Assembly (NCBI RefSeq): GCF_013317235.1
Contig: NZ_WLCM01000008.1
Coordinates: 101,532 to 165,531, forward strand
DNA: 64,000 nt
Source of the DNA: Leisingera sp. ANG59
Lineage (GTDB): Bacteria > Pseudomonadota > Alphaproteobacteria > Rhodobacterales > Rhodobacteraceae
Direction of reading: 5' to 3'
Of the stretch, positions 37,395 through 46,830 are shown in pieces. The notes under the pieces were generated by a model that was not told the DNA's origin, made no database searches, and saw nothing but the letters and a program-made list of their open reading frames with translations. Made by a program: the position numbers and the translations under genes. Every line of letters starts with the position of its first letter. The first letter of the stretch is position 1.

Positions 37395-38279
37395 ATGCAG
37401 ATGGACCCCAGCCAGCTGGCAGCGCTGAGCGCGGTGCTGCGTCTTGGCTCGTTTGAGGCGGCGGCGCATGCGCTGGCAGTGACGCCGTCAGCCATTTCGC
37501 AGCGGATCAAGGCGCTGGAGGACCGCATCGGCGCCGCGCTGGTGCTGCGCGGGGCGCCCTGCACCGGCACCGCGGCGGGGCTGCGGATTGCCAAACACGC
37601 CGAGGACATCGGCCTGTTGGAGGCGCAGCTGGCGCGGGAGCTGGCGCTGGAAGCGGATCACGGCCCGGTACGGCTGAAGATTGCGGTCAATGCCGACAGC
37701 CTGGCGAGCTGGTTCATTGAGGCGATGGCAGCCGTGGAGGGCGTGCTGTTCGACCTCCTGGTGGATGACCAGGACCACAGTGCGGAATGGCTGAAGCGGG
37801 GCGCGGTTTCGGCAGCCGTCACCGCCAGCTCCAAGCCGGTGACCGGCTTTGACGCCCATCCGCTGGGCACGCTGGATTATGCGGCAACCGCCAGCCCGGG
37901 CTTCTTGGCGCGCTGGTTTCCGGACGGCGTCACGCCGGAAGCCGCTGCAAAAGCGCCCTGCCTGATCTTCAATGCCAAGGACAACTTGCAGCGGCTGTGG
38001 CTGGAGCGCAATGTGGCCCCCGGCCTGGCGCCGCCCGCGCATTATCTGCCCTCGACCCAGGCCTTCATCGATGCGGCGGCCGCGGGGTTGGGCTGGGGGA
38101 TGAACCCGCTGGCGATGGTGGAAGCCGACATCCGATCGGGCCGCCTGGTGCCGCTGATTCCGGAGACCACGCTGCCGGTGCCGCTCACTTGGCAGGTGGC
38201 GCGTGTGATGGCCCCGGCCCTTGCCGAGGTGACCCGCGCCGTGCAGAAATCGGCGAGACAGTATCTGACGCAACGCTAG
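37395..38279 (+). CDS. argP: ArgP (IciA)-type LysR regulator
   Basis: A 294-residue LysR-type regulator. The N-terminal winged helix, residues about 3-60, is MDPSQLAALSAVLRLGSFEA and AAHALAVTPSAISQRIKALE. QRIKALE is the form typical of ArgP rather than the usual SRQIKxLE. The effector domain has VRLKIAVNADSLASWFIEAM, a close match to ArgP. ArgP senses lysine and arginine and switches on the exporter ArgO. The start at 37395 gives the usual N-terminus; another ATG follows at 37401. Position divergent from argO supports the call. Confidence 0.9.
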   Translation: MQMDPSQLAALSAVLRLGSFEAAAHALAVTPSAISQRIKALEDRIGAALVLRGAPCTGTAAGLRIAKHAEDIGLLEAQLARELALEADHGPVRLKIAVNADSLASWFIEAMAAVEGVLFDLLVDDQDHSAEWLKRGAVSAAVTASSKPVTGFDAHPLGTLDYAATASPGFLARWFPDGVTPEAAAKAPCLIFNAKDNLQRLWLERNVAPGLAPPAHYLPSTQAFIDAAAAGLGWGMNPLAMVEADIRSGRLVPLIPETTLPVPLTWQVARVMAPALAEVTRAVQKSARQYLTQR

Positions 38280-38295
38280 ACCGGAATGCCCGCCC

Positions 38296-38988
38296 ATGTT
38301 CTCGAAAGACGCCCTGAGCTACGAACCGCTGCCCCTGCCCGACCGGGCGGAGTATTCCGATGCGGAAATGCAGGAAAAGGCGGCGGCGTTCCTGGCGCAT
38401 ATGCGGCGGCGTCACACGGTGCGGGATTTCACCGGCCAGCCGGTGCCGCGCGCGGTGATCGAGGATTGCATCCGAGCGGCCGGCACCGCGCCGTCGGGCG
38501 CCAATCACCAGCCCTGGTTCTTTGCCGCGATCTCCGACCCGGCGCTGAAGGCGCGGATCCGCGAAGAGGCCGAAGAGGAAGAGCGCCGGTTCTATGCCGG
38601 CGGTGCGGGGGATGAGTGGATCAAGGCGCTGGAGCCGATCGGCACCAATGCCGACAAGCCGCATCTGACCACCGCGCCCTGGCTGATCGTGGTCTTTGCC
38701 CAGCGCTGGGGCGAGTTCGAGGACGGCACGCGCTACAAGAATTACTACGTGCCGGAGAGCGTGAACATCGCCACCGGCGTGCTGCTGACGGCGCTGCACA
38801 CCGCGGGCCTGTGCAGCCTGACGCATACGCCGAACCCGATGAAATTCCTGAACGGGGCCTTAGGCCGCCCGGCCTCGGAGAAACCGACCATGATCATCGC
38901 GGCGGGCCACCCGGCAGAAGACGCGACTGTTCCCTCCGTTGCCAAGCTGAAGAAGCCGCTCGAGCAGATCTGCCAGGTGTTTGAATGA
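38296..38988 (+). CDS. Nitroreductase family FMN oxidoreductase
   Basis: A 230-residue nitroreductase-fold flavoprotein. MRRRHTVRDFTGQPVPRAVI is the FMN-phosphate region near residues 36-55; CIRAAGTAPSGANHQPWFFA is the second FMN segment and matches the iodotyrosine dehalogenase/BluB-like branch (APSGANxQPW). SVNIATGVLLTALHTAGLC and the C-terminal PTMIIAAGHPAEDATVP complete the site. The enzyme would reduce a small organic substrate with NAD(P)H, probably as a dimer. It follows argP by 16 bases on the same strand and may share its transcript. Confidence 0.88.
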   Translation: MFSKDALSYEPLPLPDRAEYSDAEMQEKAAAFLAHMRRRHTVRDFTGQPVPRAVIEDCIRAAGTAPSGANHQPWFFAAISDPALKARIREEAEEEERRFYAGGAGDEWIKALEPIGTNADKPHLTTAPWLIVVFAQRWGEFEDGTRYKNYYVPESVNIATGVLLTALHTAGLCSLTHTPNPMKFLNGALGRPASEKPTMIIAAGHPAEDATVPSVAKLKKPLEQICQVFE

Positions 38989-39001
38989 TGCAGGCCGCCG
39001 G

Positions 39002-39850
39002 ATGAGTGCCGGCGCCTTATCCCTGCCCCGCAGCCTGATGCTGCAGGTGGCGCTGCCGCGGGGGGCGGTACTGCTGGGGTGGCTGGCGCTCAATCACTGG
39101 ATCCGGCTGCCGGTGCCGCTGGCCTTTGTGCTGATCGCTGCGGACGGGCTGTTCCTTTTGTGGCAGGCCCGGGCCTTTCTGCGCAGTGCGGACGCGCATG
39201 TGCAGAGCACCGGCGCGATGGCGCCGGTCTGGGGCGGCTACCTGCTGCTGCTGTTTGCGGGCTTTGCGGCGCTGACGCAATGGTGGGACGCATTGCTGAT
39301 TGCCCGGGCGGTGGAGGAGCCCGCCTATGCCGAACAGCGGCGGAAGGAGCGGGAGGCGCTGTACAGCCTGTCCGTGTCCGGGGATGGCCGGACGCTGATC
39401 TTTGACGGCGAGATCACCTTTGGCCTGACCAAACGGATGCGGCAGCTGGCAGAGGAAAACCCGGGCGTGGGTCTGGTGGCGCTGACCGGTCCCGGCGGGC
39501 TGATCGCCGAGGCGCGCGGCGTTGCCCGGCTGGTCCGGCAGCGGGGCTGGCACACCCGCGCAGACGGGCTGTGCGCGTCCGCCTGCACGCTGGTGTTTGC
39601 AGCCGGCATGGAACGCAGCCTGGGGCCGGACGGGCAACTTGGCTTTCACAGCTATGCGCTGCAGTTCGAGAGCGGCCTGCCGCAGATCGACCTGCAGCGG
39701 GAACAGGAGAAAGACCGCGCCTTCCTGCTGGGACAAGGGGTCAGCGCGGAGTTCGCAGAGCGGATATTTGCGGTGCCCAGCGCGGAGCTGTGGCTGCCGG
39801 GCAGCGGCGAATTGCACCGTGCCGGGCTGATAAGGCCGGACCCGCGCTGA
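39002..39850 (+). CDS. Membrane protein with ClpP/crotonase-like periplasmic domain
   Basis: A 282-residue protein. Three hydrophobic segments near residues 12-32, 35-57 and 72-92 are followed by a soluble part that begins LYSLSVSGDGRTLIFDGEIT. This part shows TGPGGLIAEARGVARLVRQR and the nucleophile-like DGLCASACTLVFAAGMERSL, with Ser near residue 196, as in COG3904-type ClpP-fold proteins. A later LGFHSYALQFE may supply the His. It resembles a membrane-anchored serine protease or inactive relative. The ATG at 39002 is used; the frame upstream begins at a TTG overlapping the nitroreductase end, so the two genes are close-packed. Confidence 0.75.
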   Translation: MSAGALSLPRSLMLQVALPRGAVLLGWLALNHWIRLPVPLAFVLIAADGLFLLWQARAFLRSADAHVQSTGAMAPVWGGYLLLLFAGFAALTQWWDALLIARAVEEPAYAEQRRKEREALYSLSVSGDGRTLIFDGEITFGLTKRMRQLAEENPGVGLVALTGPGGLIAEARGVARLVRQRGWHTRADGLCASACTLVFAAGMERSLGPDGQLGFHSYALQFESGLPQIDLQREQEKDRAFLLGQGVSAEFAERIFAVPSAELWLPGSGELHRAGLIRPDPR

Positions 39851-39876
39851 GCGCGCCGGCGCTGCGGCGGAGCATG

Positions 39877-40350
39877 TCAGACGGCAAGCGCCTTGATCAT
39901 ACGGTAGTTATGCAGCGCCACCCCGAGGCGTTCGACTTCGCGCCGGGTCTCTACGGTGAACCCCTGGCGCAGGAAGAACCGTCGGGCGGCCTCGCTGGCC
40001 TCCACATAAAGGGACTTGAGGCGGAGGCTGCGGGCTTCTGCTTCCAGCCGTTCATAAAGCGCGGACCCCGTGCCGGTGCCCGCAACCTGCGGGTGGCAGT
40101 AAAAGCAGTCGATATGGCCATCAAGCTCCAGTTCGATGAAGGCCTGGGGCTGGTTCTGCGTGTCCGCGGCAACAAAAACGCGTCGGCCATCGGCGGCGCG
40201 GCTGGCCCATGCTGCCGCCGGGGCGGGTTCCGGGCTCCAGGCACGCAGCTGTTCGGGGCTGTAATCGCGGGCGCCGATGCCATGAACGGCGGCATGGAAG
40301 ATCTGCGCAAGCGCTGCGGCGTCCGAGGGGCGGAACTCTCTGATCTGCAT
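39877..40350 (-). CDS. GNAT family N-acetyltransferase
   Basis: A 157-residue GNAT enzyme starting MQIREFRPSDAAALAQIFHA. The acetyl-CoA region is HIDCFYCHPQVAGTGTGSAL with the loop VAGTGTGSALYERLEAEA, and VEASEAARRFFLRQGFTVET fits the C-terminal strand-helix. This resembles the putative acetyltransferase group of YafP/ElaA-like enzymes. AAAGG precedes the ATG at 40350. It converges with the ClpP-like gene. Substrate unknown. Confidence 0.85.
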   Translation of the reverse strand: MQIREFRPSDAAALAQIFHAAVHGIGARDYSPEQLRAWSPEPAPAAAWASRAADGRRVFVAADTQNQPQAFIELELDGHIDCFYCHPQVAGTGTGSALYERLEAEARSLRLKSLYVEASEAARRFFLRQGFTVETRREVERLGVALHNYRMIKALAV

Positions 40351-40390
40351 CGGGGGACCTTTCAGGGTCATTCTTGAAGGCCGGAAAGCA

Positions 40391-40416
40391 AAAGGCCCGC
40401 CGGGCTGGCGGGCCTT
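40391..40416 (-). terminator. Intrinsic terminator after yebC
   Basis: On the minus strand AAGGCCCGCC, loop AGCC, then GGCGGGCCTTTTGC. The stem is strong, followed by a T-run, about 22 bases past the YebC stop. It also separates yebC from the GNAT gene. Confidence 0.8.
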
Positions 40417-40438
40417 GGAAATTTCATCATGCGGCGGA

Positions 40439-41179
40439 TCAGAGCTGCGCCATGACCTCGTCGGTGGCCTCGAAGTTGGTGGTGACGCGCTGCACGTCGT
40501 CGTCGTCTTCCAGCGCATCGACCAGCTTCATCAGCTTCTGCATGCCTTCCAGGTCCAGCTCGGTGGTGGTGGTCGGCTTCCAGACCAGCTTGGTCGACTC
40601 GGATTCGCCCAGCTCTGCTTCCAGCGCGTTGGACACATCATTGAGGTCGGTGTCGGCGCAATAGATGATGTGGCCGTCTTCGGAGCTTTCGACGTCCTCG
40701 GCACCGGCTTCGATCGCCGCCATCATCACGGTGTCGGCGTCACCGACGGCGGCCGGGTAGCTCACCTCGCCCTTGCGTTCGAACATAAAGCCGACCGAGC
40801 CGGTTTCGCCGAGGTTGCCGCCGTTCTTGGAGAAGGTGGAGCGCACGTTGGAGGCGGTGCGGTTCTTGTTGTCGGTCATCGCCTCGACGATCACCGCAAC
40901 GCCATTGGGGCCATAGCCCTCGTAGCGGATTTCGTCATAGTTCTCGGCGTCGCCGCCGATGGCCTTCTTGATCGCGCGTTCGATCACGTCCTTGGGGACG
41001 GACTGCGACTTGGCCTCCTTGACGGCCAAGCGCAGGCGCGGGTTCTTGTCGGGATCGGGGTCGCCCATCTTGGCGGCCACGGTGATCTCCTTGGCCAGCT
41101 TGGAAAACAGTTTTGACCGCGCCGCATCCTGACGGCCCTTGCGGTGCTGAATGTTAGCCCATTTTGAATGGCCTGCCAT
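40439..41179 (-). CDS. yebC: YebC/PmpR family transcription or translation regulator
   Basis: A 246-residue member of the universally conserved YebC/TACO1 family, recently linked to relief of ribosome stalling as well as to transcription. [20 protein letters not shown] is the family N-terminus. [20 protein letters not shown], then [20 protein letters not shown] and [11 protein letters not shown] are the signature core. Length is normal. The frame extends upstream, but the ATG at 41179 begins the conserved start. Monocistronic with a strong terminator; divergent from the SLC13 permease. Confidence 0.95.
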   Translation of the reverse strand: MAGHSKWANIQHRKGRQDAARSKLFSKLAKEITVAAKMGDPDPDKNPRLRLAVKEAKSQSVPKDVIERAIKKAIGGDAENYDEIRYEGYGPNGVAVIVEAMTDNKNRTASNVRSTFSKNGGNLGETGSVGFMFERKGEVSYPAAVGDADTVMMAAIEAGAEDVESSEDGHIIYCADTDLNDVSNALEAELGESESTKLVWKPTTTTELDLEGMQKLMKLVDALEDDDDVQRVTTNFEATDEVMAQL

Positions 41180-41300
41180 GGTGCATCCTTGCTGCTGTAT
41201 ATCTGAATTGGCGCCCATATAGCCCTGCAAGGCGGTGGCTTTCAAGCGCCCTGCCCCGCTTTGCCCTTGTTCCGCGGGGTTTCGGGGATAAGCTGGCGCC

Positions 41301-43076
41301 ATGACATATGAACAAGCCGTTTTGTTTGCGTTATTTGCTGCTGTCTTTGCCCTGCTGCTGTGGGGGCGTTTCCGCTATGATCTGGTGGCTTTTGCCGCGC
41401 TGATGGCGGGCGTGGTGCTGGGGGTGGTGCCAGCCAAGGACGCCTTTGCCGGGTTTGGCCATCCTGCGACGCTGGTTGTGGCGCTGGTGCTGGTCGTCTC
41501 GGCCGGGCTGGTGCGCTCCGGCGCGGTGTTCCTGATCACCCGGACGCTGGTGGACAGCGCCCGCGGCCTGGGCGGCCACATCGCGCTGATGGGCGGGGTT
41601 GGCGCGGTGCTGTCGGCCTTCATGAACAATGTGGCGGCGCTGGCCTTGCTGATGCCGGTGGACATCCAGACCGCGCGCAAGGCGGGCCGCGCGCCGGGGC
41701 TCAGCCTGATGCCGCTGTCCTTTGCCACCATTCTGGGCGGCATGGTCACGCTGATCGGCACGCCGCCCAACATCATCATTGCCGCGATCCGCGGCGAAAC
41801 GCTGGGCGAGCCGTTCCGGATGTTCGATTTTGCCCCGGTGGGTGGGATTGCGGCGCTGGCTGGCCTCGCCTTTGTGGCGCTGATCGGCTGGCGGCTGATC
41901 CCGGCGCGGGAAAATGCGGCCGGCGCGTCGGAGGCGCAGCTGGCGCCCTACATCGCCGAGCTGACGGTGGGCGACGGGTCTGAGCTGATTGGCAAGCGGC
42001 TGGGCGAACTGGATGAAGAGGCCGAGAAAGCCGATGTGGCGATCCTGGGCCTGATCCGGGACGGCAAGCGGCGGTACGGGCGGGCTGTTGCTGCAATTCT
42101 GCGCGAGGGCGACACGCTGGTGATCGAGGCCGAGCCGGAAGCGCTGGACGAGTTCCGCAGCGCGCTGAAGCTGGAGTTTGCCGATGCCGCCCGGGCCGAG
42201 AAGCTGACGGCGGCGGGCGAAGGGCTGGAGCTGGTGGAGCTGGTGGTGCCTGAATCCGCGCGCATCCGGGGCCGGACGGCGCAGTCCATCGGGCTGGCCT
42301 GGCGGCAGAGCGCGGTGCTGCTGGGGATTTCCCGCCAGGGCACGCGGATCACCCGCCATATCCGCCAGACCGAGGTTCAGGCCGGTGATATCCTGCTGGT
42401 GCTGTCCCCGCGCGGGCGCAGCGCCGATGTGGCGGACTGGCTGGGCTGCCTGCCGCTGGCCGCGCGCGGCCTGGCAGTAACCGCCAACGACAAGACCTGG
42501 GCCGCCATCGGATTGTTTGCCGCTGCTGTCCTTGCGGCCTCCGTCGGGCTCTTGTACCTGCCGGTGGCGCTGGGGCTGGTGGCCATCGGCTATGTGCTGC
42601 TGAAGATCCTGCCGGTGGCGGAGATCTATGACCATGTGGAATGGCCGGTGGTGGTGCTGCTGGGCTCGATGATCCCGCTGGGGGCGGCACTGGACAGCTC
42701 CGGCGGCACGGCCTTGATCGCCAACGCGCTGACGGGATTGACCGCGGGCCTGCCGGCCTGGGCGGTGCTGATGGTGCTGATGGTGGTCACCATGACCCTG
42801 TCGGATGTGCTGAACAACACGGCGACGGCGATTGTTGCGGCGCCTGTCGGCATCCAGATGGCAGAGACGCTGGGCGTCTCCCCGGATCCGTTCCTGATGG
42901 CGGTGGCGGTGGCGGCCTCCGCCGCCTTCCTGACCCCGATCGGGCATAAGAACAACACGCTGGTGCTGGGCCCCGGGGGGTATCATTTCGGCGATTACTG
43001 GCGGATGGGGCTGCCGTTGGAGGCGCTGGTCATCGCGGTGTCCATTCCGGCCATTCTGGTGTTCTGGCCCTTGTGA
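41301..43076 (+). CDS. SLC13-type permease with two RCK_C domains
   Basis: A 591-residue inner-membrane transporter of the ArsB/NhaD-SLC13 (divalent anion/sodium symporter) type. Hydrophobic halves (about 1-200 and 400-591) flank a soluble insert with two RCK_C (TrkA-C) domains: [20 protein letters not shown] near 228 and [20 protein letters not shown] near 317. [16 protein letters not shown] and [16 protein letters not shown] in the first half, and [18 protein letters not shown] and [17 protein letters not shown] in the second, are the paired SNT/NTP-like motifs. Likely substrate is an inorganic or dicarboxylate anion. It resembles the product of the gene at 43341, which converges on it. Confidence 0.85.
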   Translation: MTYEQAVLFALFAAVFALLLWGRFRYDLVAFAALMAGVVLGVVPAKDAFAGFGHPATLVVALVLVVSAGLVRSGAVFLITRTLVDSARGLGGHIALMGGVGAVLSAFMNNVAALALLMPVDIQTARKAGRAPGLSLMPLSFATILGGMVTLIGTPPNIIIAAIRGETLGEPFRMFDFAPVGGIAALAGLAFVALIGWRLIPARENAAGASEAQLAPYIAELTVGDGSELIGKRLGELDEEAEKADVAILGLIRDGKRRYGRAVAAILREGDTLVIEAEPEALDEFRSALKLEFADAARAEKLTAAGEGLELVELVVPESARIRGRTAQSIGLAWRQSAVLLGISRQGTRITRHIRQTEVQAGDILLVLSPRGRSADVADWLGCLPLAARGLAVTANDKTWAAIGLFAAAVLAASVGLLYLPVALGLVAIGYVLLKILPVAEIYDHVEWPVVVLLGSMIPLGAALDSSGGTALIANALTGLTAGLPAWAVLMVLMVVTMTLSDVLNNTATAIVAAPVGIQMAETLGVSPDPFLMAVAVAASAAFLTPIGHKNNTLVLGPGGYHFGDYWRMGLPLEALVIAVSIPAILVFWPL

Positions 43077-43098
43077 GCGGTGCAAACAGGCGCCCGGC

Positions 43099-43224
43099 CT
43101 ACTGCGCCTGCTCCTGGTGAACCGGAACCGCGCGGGCGGCACCGCTGGTTTGCACCTGAGACACCAGCGCAATAGCGGTTGAGCCTGCGAGAACAACAAA
43201 CAAAAACACTTTTCTGAAATTCAT
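43099..43224 (-). CDS. 41-residue secreted peptide
   Basis: A short gene: MNFRKVFLFVVLAGSTAIAL forms an export signal or single membrane helix. The rest reads VSQVQTSGAARAVPVHQEQA and ends in Q. AAGGGGTAAGG lies immediately before the ATG at 43224 at good spacing, and codon use is consistent with translation. It sits between the two convergent SLC13/RCK permease genes. If the signal is cleaved only about 20 residues remain; if not, it is a small membrane protein that could associate with a transporter. No homolog recognised. Confidence 0.55.
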   Translation of the reverse strand: MNFRKVFLFVVLAGSTAIALVSQVQTSGAARAVPVHQEQAQ

Positions 43225-43340
43225 GGCCTTACCCCTTACGAAGACACTGCTCCTCCCCATATGGGCAAAATATTAACAGTTTCATGTAACCGGGGTCACA
43301 GAAGGCGGATTTTCGCCGCCACTTTTAGCTTGCAGCAGGA

Positions 43341-45119
43341 TCAGAGCGGCCAGAAGAAGGGGATGATCAGCGAAGCAACCATGCCGACGGTCAGGTTCAG
43401 CGGGATGCCGACACGCAGGAAGTCGGTGAATTTGTAGCCGCCGGGGCCGTAGACCAGCGTGTTGGTCTGATAGCCGATCGGCGTGGCGAAGGACGCAGAG
43501 GCCGCGACCATAACCGCAACCACCAGGGGGCGCGGGTCCACCCCCATAGCCTGGGCCAGGCCGATGGCAATCGGCGTTACCACTACCGCGACGGCGTTGT
43601 TGGACACCAGCTCCGTCAGAACCGAGGTCAGCAGGTAGACAGCCCAGACCAGCAGGAACGGCGGCAGCATCGACAGGCCGGGCGCAATGGCGTTGACGAT
43701 CAGGGCCACCGCGCCGGAGCTTTCCAGCGCCGCACCGATGGCCAGCATTGAGAAAATCAGCGCAAGAAGCCGCCCGTCGACAAAGGAAAACGCCTCATCC
43801 GCATCGATGCAGCGGGTGATGAAGACCAGCGACACCATCAGCAGCGACAGCATCAGGATCGGCGCGACGCCCAGGGCGGCCAGCAGCACGATGCCGAGCA
43901 GCGCAGCAACGGCGATCGGCGCATGGCTGCGGCGGTAGGCGCGCTGGGTCGGCTGTGAAACATCGGCAAGGTCCATATCGGCAGCCAGCCGCTGGATATC
44001 GGCTGGCGCCCCCTCCAGCAGCAGGGTATCGCCGATCCGCACCACCAGGTCGTCCAGCTGCACGCCGATGTTCTGATTCCGCCGGTGCACCGCCAGCGTA
44101 TAGACACCGTAACGGCGGCGCAGGCGCATTGCGCCCAGGCTGCGGCCCACCATCCGGCAGCCGGGGGTGATCAGCACTTCGACGGTCTGGGTTTCCACCG
44201 CGGAGACCTGATCTACCCGCTTCAGTTCCTTGTTCGATTGCAGGCTCAAGAGCTCTGTCATCCGGGTCCGCAGCACCACCCGGTCGCCGACCTGCAGCTC
44301 CACCCCCTCGAGGTTGCGGCGCAGCGAGGCGTCGCCGCGGATCACGTCGATGAGCCGCACGCCGGGACGCTTGAACAGCTGCACGCCGGTCACTTCGCGG
44401 CCGATCAGGTTGCTTTCCGGCGGGATCACCGCCTCGGTGAAGAATTTCATCTTCGACTTATCGCTCAGCATCGCCGCCATGCTGTCACGCTCCGGCAGCA
44501 GCCGCGGCGCGATGAAGCGCAAATAGACCATGCCGTAAACCACCAGGATCAGGCCCAGCGGGGTGACCTCGAAAATGGTGAAGGGCTCCAGCCCCTGCGC
44601 GCGGGCGACACCGTCGACCAGCAGGTTGGTCGAGGTGCCGATCAGCGTCAGCGTGCCGCCCAGAATCGCCGCATAGCTGAGCGGGATCAGCATCTTGGAA
44701 GCGGAGACGTTGAGGGTGCGGGCGATCTGGATGAACACCGGGATCATCACCACCACCACCGGTGTGTTGGACACCACGGCCGAGGCAGTGACGACAAAGG
44801 CCATCAGCAGGGCGATCGCCAGTTTGGGGTTCACCTCTGCCTGTTTTCTGGCGATCTGGGTAAAAGCATCAAGTGCGCCGGTGCGCACCAGCGCCCCCAT
44901 GATGATGAACATCGCCGCAATGGTCCAGGGCGCCGGGTTGGACAGCACCGGCAGCGCCTCATTGTAGGGCAGAACACCGGTGGCCAGCATCGCCGCCACA
45001 CCGGTAAGCGCCACCACTTCGGTTGGATAGGTTTCCCGCAGGAACGCCATGAACATAGCCAGGACAATTGCAAGCGCCACAAACGCGCTGCCGGTGTCAC
45101 CAAGTTGAAAGTACTGCAT
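43341..45119 (-). CDS. SLC13 family permease with two RCK_C domains
   Basis: A 592-residue inner-membrane transporter of the CitT/DASS type. The first membrane half contains VSNTPVVVVMIPVFIQIART and LTLIGTSTNLLVDGVARAQ; the second LVSNNAVAVVVTPIAIGLAQ and TPIGYQTNTLVYGPGGYKFT, the repeated SNT motifs that bind sodium and anion. The central insert has two RCK_C domains (PPESNLIGREVTGVQLFKRP and CRMVGRSLGAMRLRRRYGVY). Such proteins carry sulfate, thiosulfate or dicarboxylates. It is paralogous in layout to the gene at 41301, but the two sequences differ clearly. No ribosome site stands out before the ATG. Confidence 0.88.
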   Translation of the reverse strand: MQYFQLGDTGSAFVALAIVLAMFMAFLRETYPTEVVALTGVAAMLATGVLPYNEALPVLSNPAPWTIAAMFIIMGALVRTGALDAFTQIARKQAEVNPKLAIALLMAFVVTASAVVSNTPVVVVMIPVFIQIARTLNVSASKMLIPLSYAAILGGTLTLIGTSTNLLVDGVARAQGLEPFTIFEVTPLGLILVVYGMVYLRFIAPRLLPERDSMAAMLSDKSKMKFFTEAVIPPESNLIGREVTGVQLFKRPGVRLIDVIRGDASLRRNLEGVELQVGDRVVLRTRMTELLSLQSNKELKRVDQVSAVETQTVEVLITPGCRMVGRSLGAMRLRRRYGVYTLAVHRRNQNIGVQLDDLVVRIGDTLLLEGAPADIQRLAADMDLADVSQPTQRAYRRSHAPIAVAALLGIVLLAALGVAPILMLSLLMVSLVFITRCIDADEAFSFVDGRLLALIFSMLAIGAALESSGAVALIVNAIAPGLSMLPPFLLVWAVYLLTSVLTELVSNNAVAVVVTPIAIGLAQAMGVDPRPLVVAVMVAASASFATPIGYQTNTLVYGPGGYKFTDFLRVGIPLNLTVGMVASLIIPFFWPL

Positions 45120-45329
45120 ATGCCGTGACTTTGCCCATTTTGTTTAAGGCGGGGTTAGCGCCAGCCAGCGCCCGCCATCGCGCAGTTTCCCCGAAACCCT
45201 TTGGCTGAGCAAGGATTTCTGAAAGCACAGGCTGTCCGCGGCGCGGAAAGGGCGTTTTGCCCGGGAAACTGCGTTTTCGCCGGATGTTCCTCCCGCCCGG
45301 CGGTTGCGCGCAAGGACAGCAGCTCCGGT

Positions 45330-46142
45330 TCAGACAGCAGCTTCCTGCAGCAGCCCGCCGTTGCGCACCATGCGAATCTGCTTGGCGGCGCCGGTGCGGT
45401 CGTCGGTTTCGACAAATACACCGGACAGCGTCGCCTCGCCGTTTGCCGGTGTGAAGCGGGCCTTGGGCATGCCGGTCAGGAAACGGCGCATCGGTTCGGC
45501 CTTGTCCATGCCGATGACCGAGTCGTAGTCGCCGCACATGCCGGCATCGGTCAGATAACCGGTGCCTTCGGAGAGGATCTGCGCGTCGGCCGTGGGCACA
45601 TGGGTATGGGTCCCCACCACCAGCGAGGCACGGCCATTGCAAAAATGGCCCATCGCCATCTTCTCCGAAGTCGCCTCGCAATGCATGTCGACGATGATCG
45701 CCTGCGCCAGTCCGCCGCGCGGATGCGATTTCAGCACCGCCTCCACCGCGCCGAAGGGATCGTCAAAGGCGCGTTTCATAAACACCTGCCCCAGCACCTG
45801 CACCACCAGCACCTTGCGCCCGCCCGGCGCCTGGAACAGCCGGTAGCCGCGGCCCGGCGCGCCCTTGGCAAAGTTCAGGGGACGGATGATGCGCTGCTCT
45901 TTCTCGATAAACTGCAGCATGTCCTTCTGGTCGAAGGCGTGGTCCCCCAGCGTCAGGCAGTCGACGCCCGCATCCAGCAGAAGCTTGGCGTGCTCGCCGC
46001 TCAGCCCCATGCCGTTGGAGGCGTTTTCGCCATTCACCACAACAAAATCGAGCCGCCACTCTTCACGCAGCTGCGGCAGAGATTCGGTGATGGCGCGGCG
46101 CCCGGCGCGGCCCATCACATCGCCAAGAAACAGAATTCGCAT
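45330..46142 (-). CDS. YmdB-type metallophosphoesterase (TIGR00282)
   Basis: A 270-residue calcineurin-like phosphoesterase. MRILFLGDVMGRAGRRAITE has the first Asp ligand; DFVVVNGENASNGMGLSGEH has Asn/Glu; VDCLTLGDHAFDQKDMLQF has Asp-His; and VDMHCEATSEKMAMGHFCNG, then SLVVGTHTHVPTADAQIL, complete the bimetal site. This is the TIGR00282/YmdB family, acting on 2',3'-cyclic nucleotides in Bacillus. Length is typical. The ATG at 46142 opens the conserved strand. It lies downstream of the 5-formyl-THF cyclo-ligase gene, separated by a hairpin. Confidence 0.92.
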   Translation of the reverse strand: MRILFLGDVMGRAGRRAITESLPQLREEWRLDFVVVNGENASNGMGLSGEHAKLLLDAGVDCLTLGDHAFDQKDMLQFIEKEQRIIRPLNFAKGAPGRGYRLFQAPGGRKVLVVQVLGQVFMKRAFDDPFGAVEAVLKSHPRGGLAQAIIVDMHCEATSEKMAMGHFCNGRASLVVGTHTHVPTADAQILSEGTGYLTDAGMCGDYDSVIGMDKAEPMRRFLTGMPKARFTPANGEATLSGVFVETDDRTGAAKQIRMVRNGGLLQEAAV

Positions 46143-46193
46143 TGCGGCGTGGTACGCGGATGCGCGCGGCAGGACAAGTCCCGCCGCGCGCAC

Positions 46194-46218
46194 GCAAAAC
46201 TTTTCTAAAAAGTTTTGC
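46194..46218. repeat. Perfect 11-bp hairpin, possible dispersed element or terminator
   Basis: GCAAAACTTTT (46194-46204), loop CTA, AAAAGTTTTGC (46208-46218). It lies between the 5-formyl-THF cyclo-ligase and YmdB-type genes, 40 bases past the former's stop. The AT-rich stem with internal T-runs could terminate transcription in either direction. I recall near-identical stems at many Roseobacter gene ends, but only this copy is in the window. Confidence 0.55.
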
Positions 46219-46257
46219 CAAGATTTTCCCCCAAAAACCTTGGCTGCGCTGCACAGG

Positions 46258-46821
46258 TCAGTGTGAAAACTGCAGGATACGGCTTTCGGTGACGATCATG
46301 TCGAGCGGCTGGTCGGTGGGCTCCAGCGGCAGCTCTGCGGCTTCCTGCGCGTCGAAGGCAAAGCCGATAGCAAGCGTGCCCCGCTTGCCGCGCAGCAGCT
46401 CCAGAGTGCGGTCGTAGAAACCGCCGCCATAGCCGAGCCGCCCGCCCTTGGCGTCGAAGGCAACCAGCGGCACCACCAGAATTTCCGGCTCGAAGAAGTC
46501 ATCCACCTCCGGCACCATGGCGCCAAAGGGACCTTCGCGCAGCGCGCCTTCGGGCTGCCAGCGGCTGAATTTCAGCGGCTGGCCCGCGCCCATGATCACT
46601 GGCACGCCGACCGGGCCGTGCGCCGCGGCCTCAGCCATCGCGGGCAGCGGGTCGATCTCCGTACGGATCGGCATGTAGCCTGACAGCGGCACGCCGCGGT
46701 AGCCGGCCAGAACCTCCGATAGGTGGCCAGCGGCGCCGGGGATGTTGCGGGCAAACGCCTCCTTGCGGCGGGCAAAGGCGGCCTTGCGGGCGGCGGCTTT
46801 GATTTCGGTCAGATCCGTCAT
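46258..46821 (-). CDS. 5-formyltetrahydrofolate cyclo-ligase
   Basis: A 187-residue enzyme of the 5-FTHF cyclo-ligase family (YgfA/MTHFS), converting 5-formyl-THF with ATP to 5,10-methenyl-THF in the cytosol. It has an N-terminal basic helix (KAAARKAAFARRKEAFARNI), PLSGYMPIRTEIDPLP, and the C-terminal ATP/substrate motif DAKGGRLGYGGGFYDRTLEL. Length is normal. AGGAGACC precedes the ATG. The gene starts 9 bases after the mgtE stop on the same strand, so mgtE and this gene are probably co-transcribed. Confidence 0.93.
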   Translation of the reverse strand: MTDLTEIKAAARKAAFARRKEAFARNIPGAAGHLSEVLAGYRGVPLSGYMPIRTEIDPLPAMAEAAAHGPVGVPVIMGAGQPLKFSRWQPEGALREGPFGAMVPEVDDFFEPEILVVPLVAFDAKGGRLGYGGGFYDRTLELLRGKRGTLAIGFAFDAQEAAELPLEPTDQPLDMIVTESRILQFSH

Positions 46822-46830
46822 GGCGGTCTC

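Noticed and set aside
41331..43199. 622-codon minus-strand frame opposite the first SLC13 permease
   Set aside because: Arg/Gln/His-rich shadow of a membrane protein gene, with no membrane or signal pattern.
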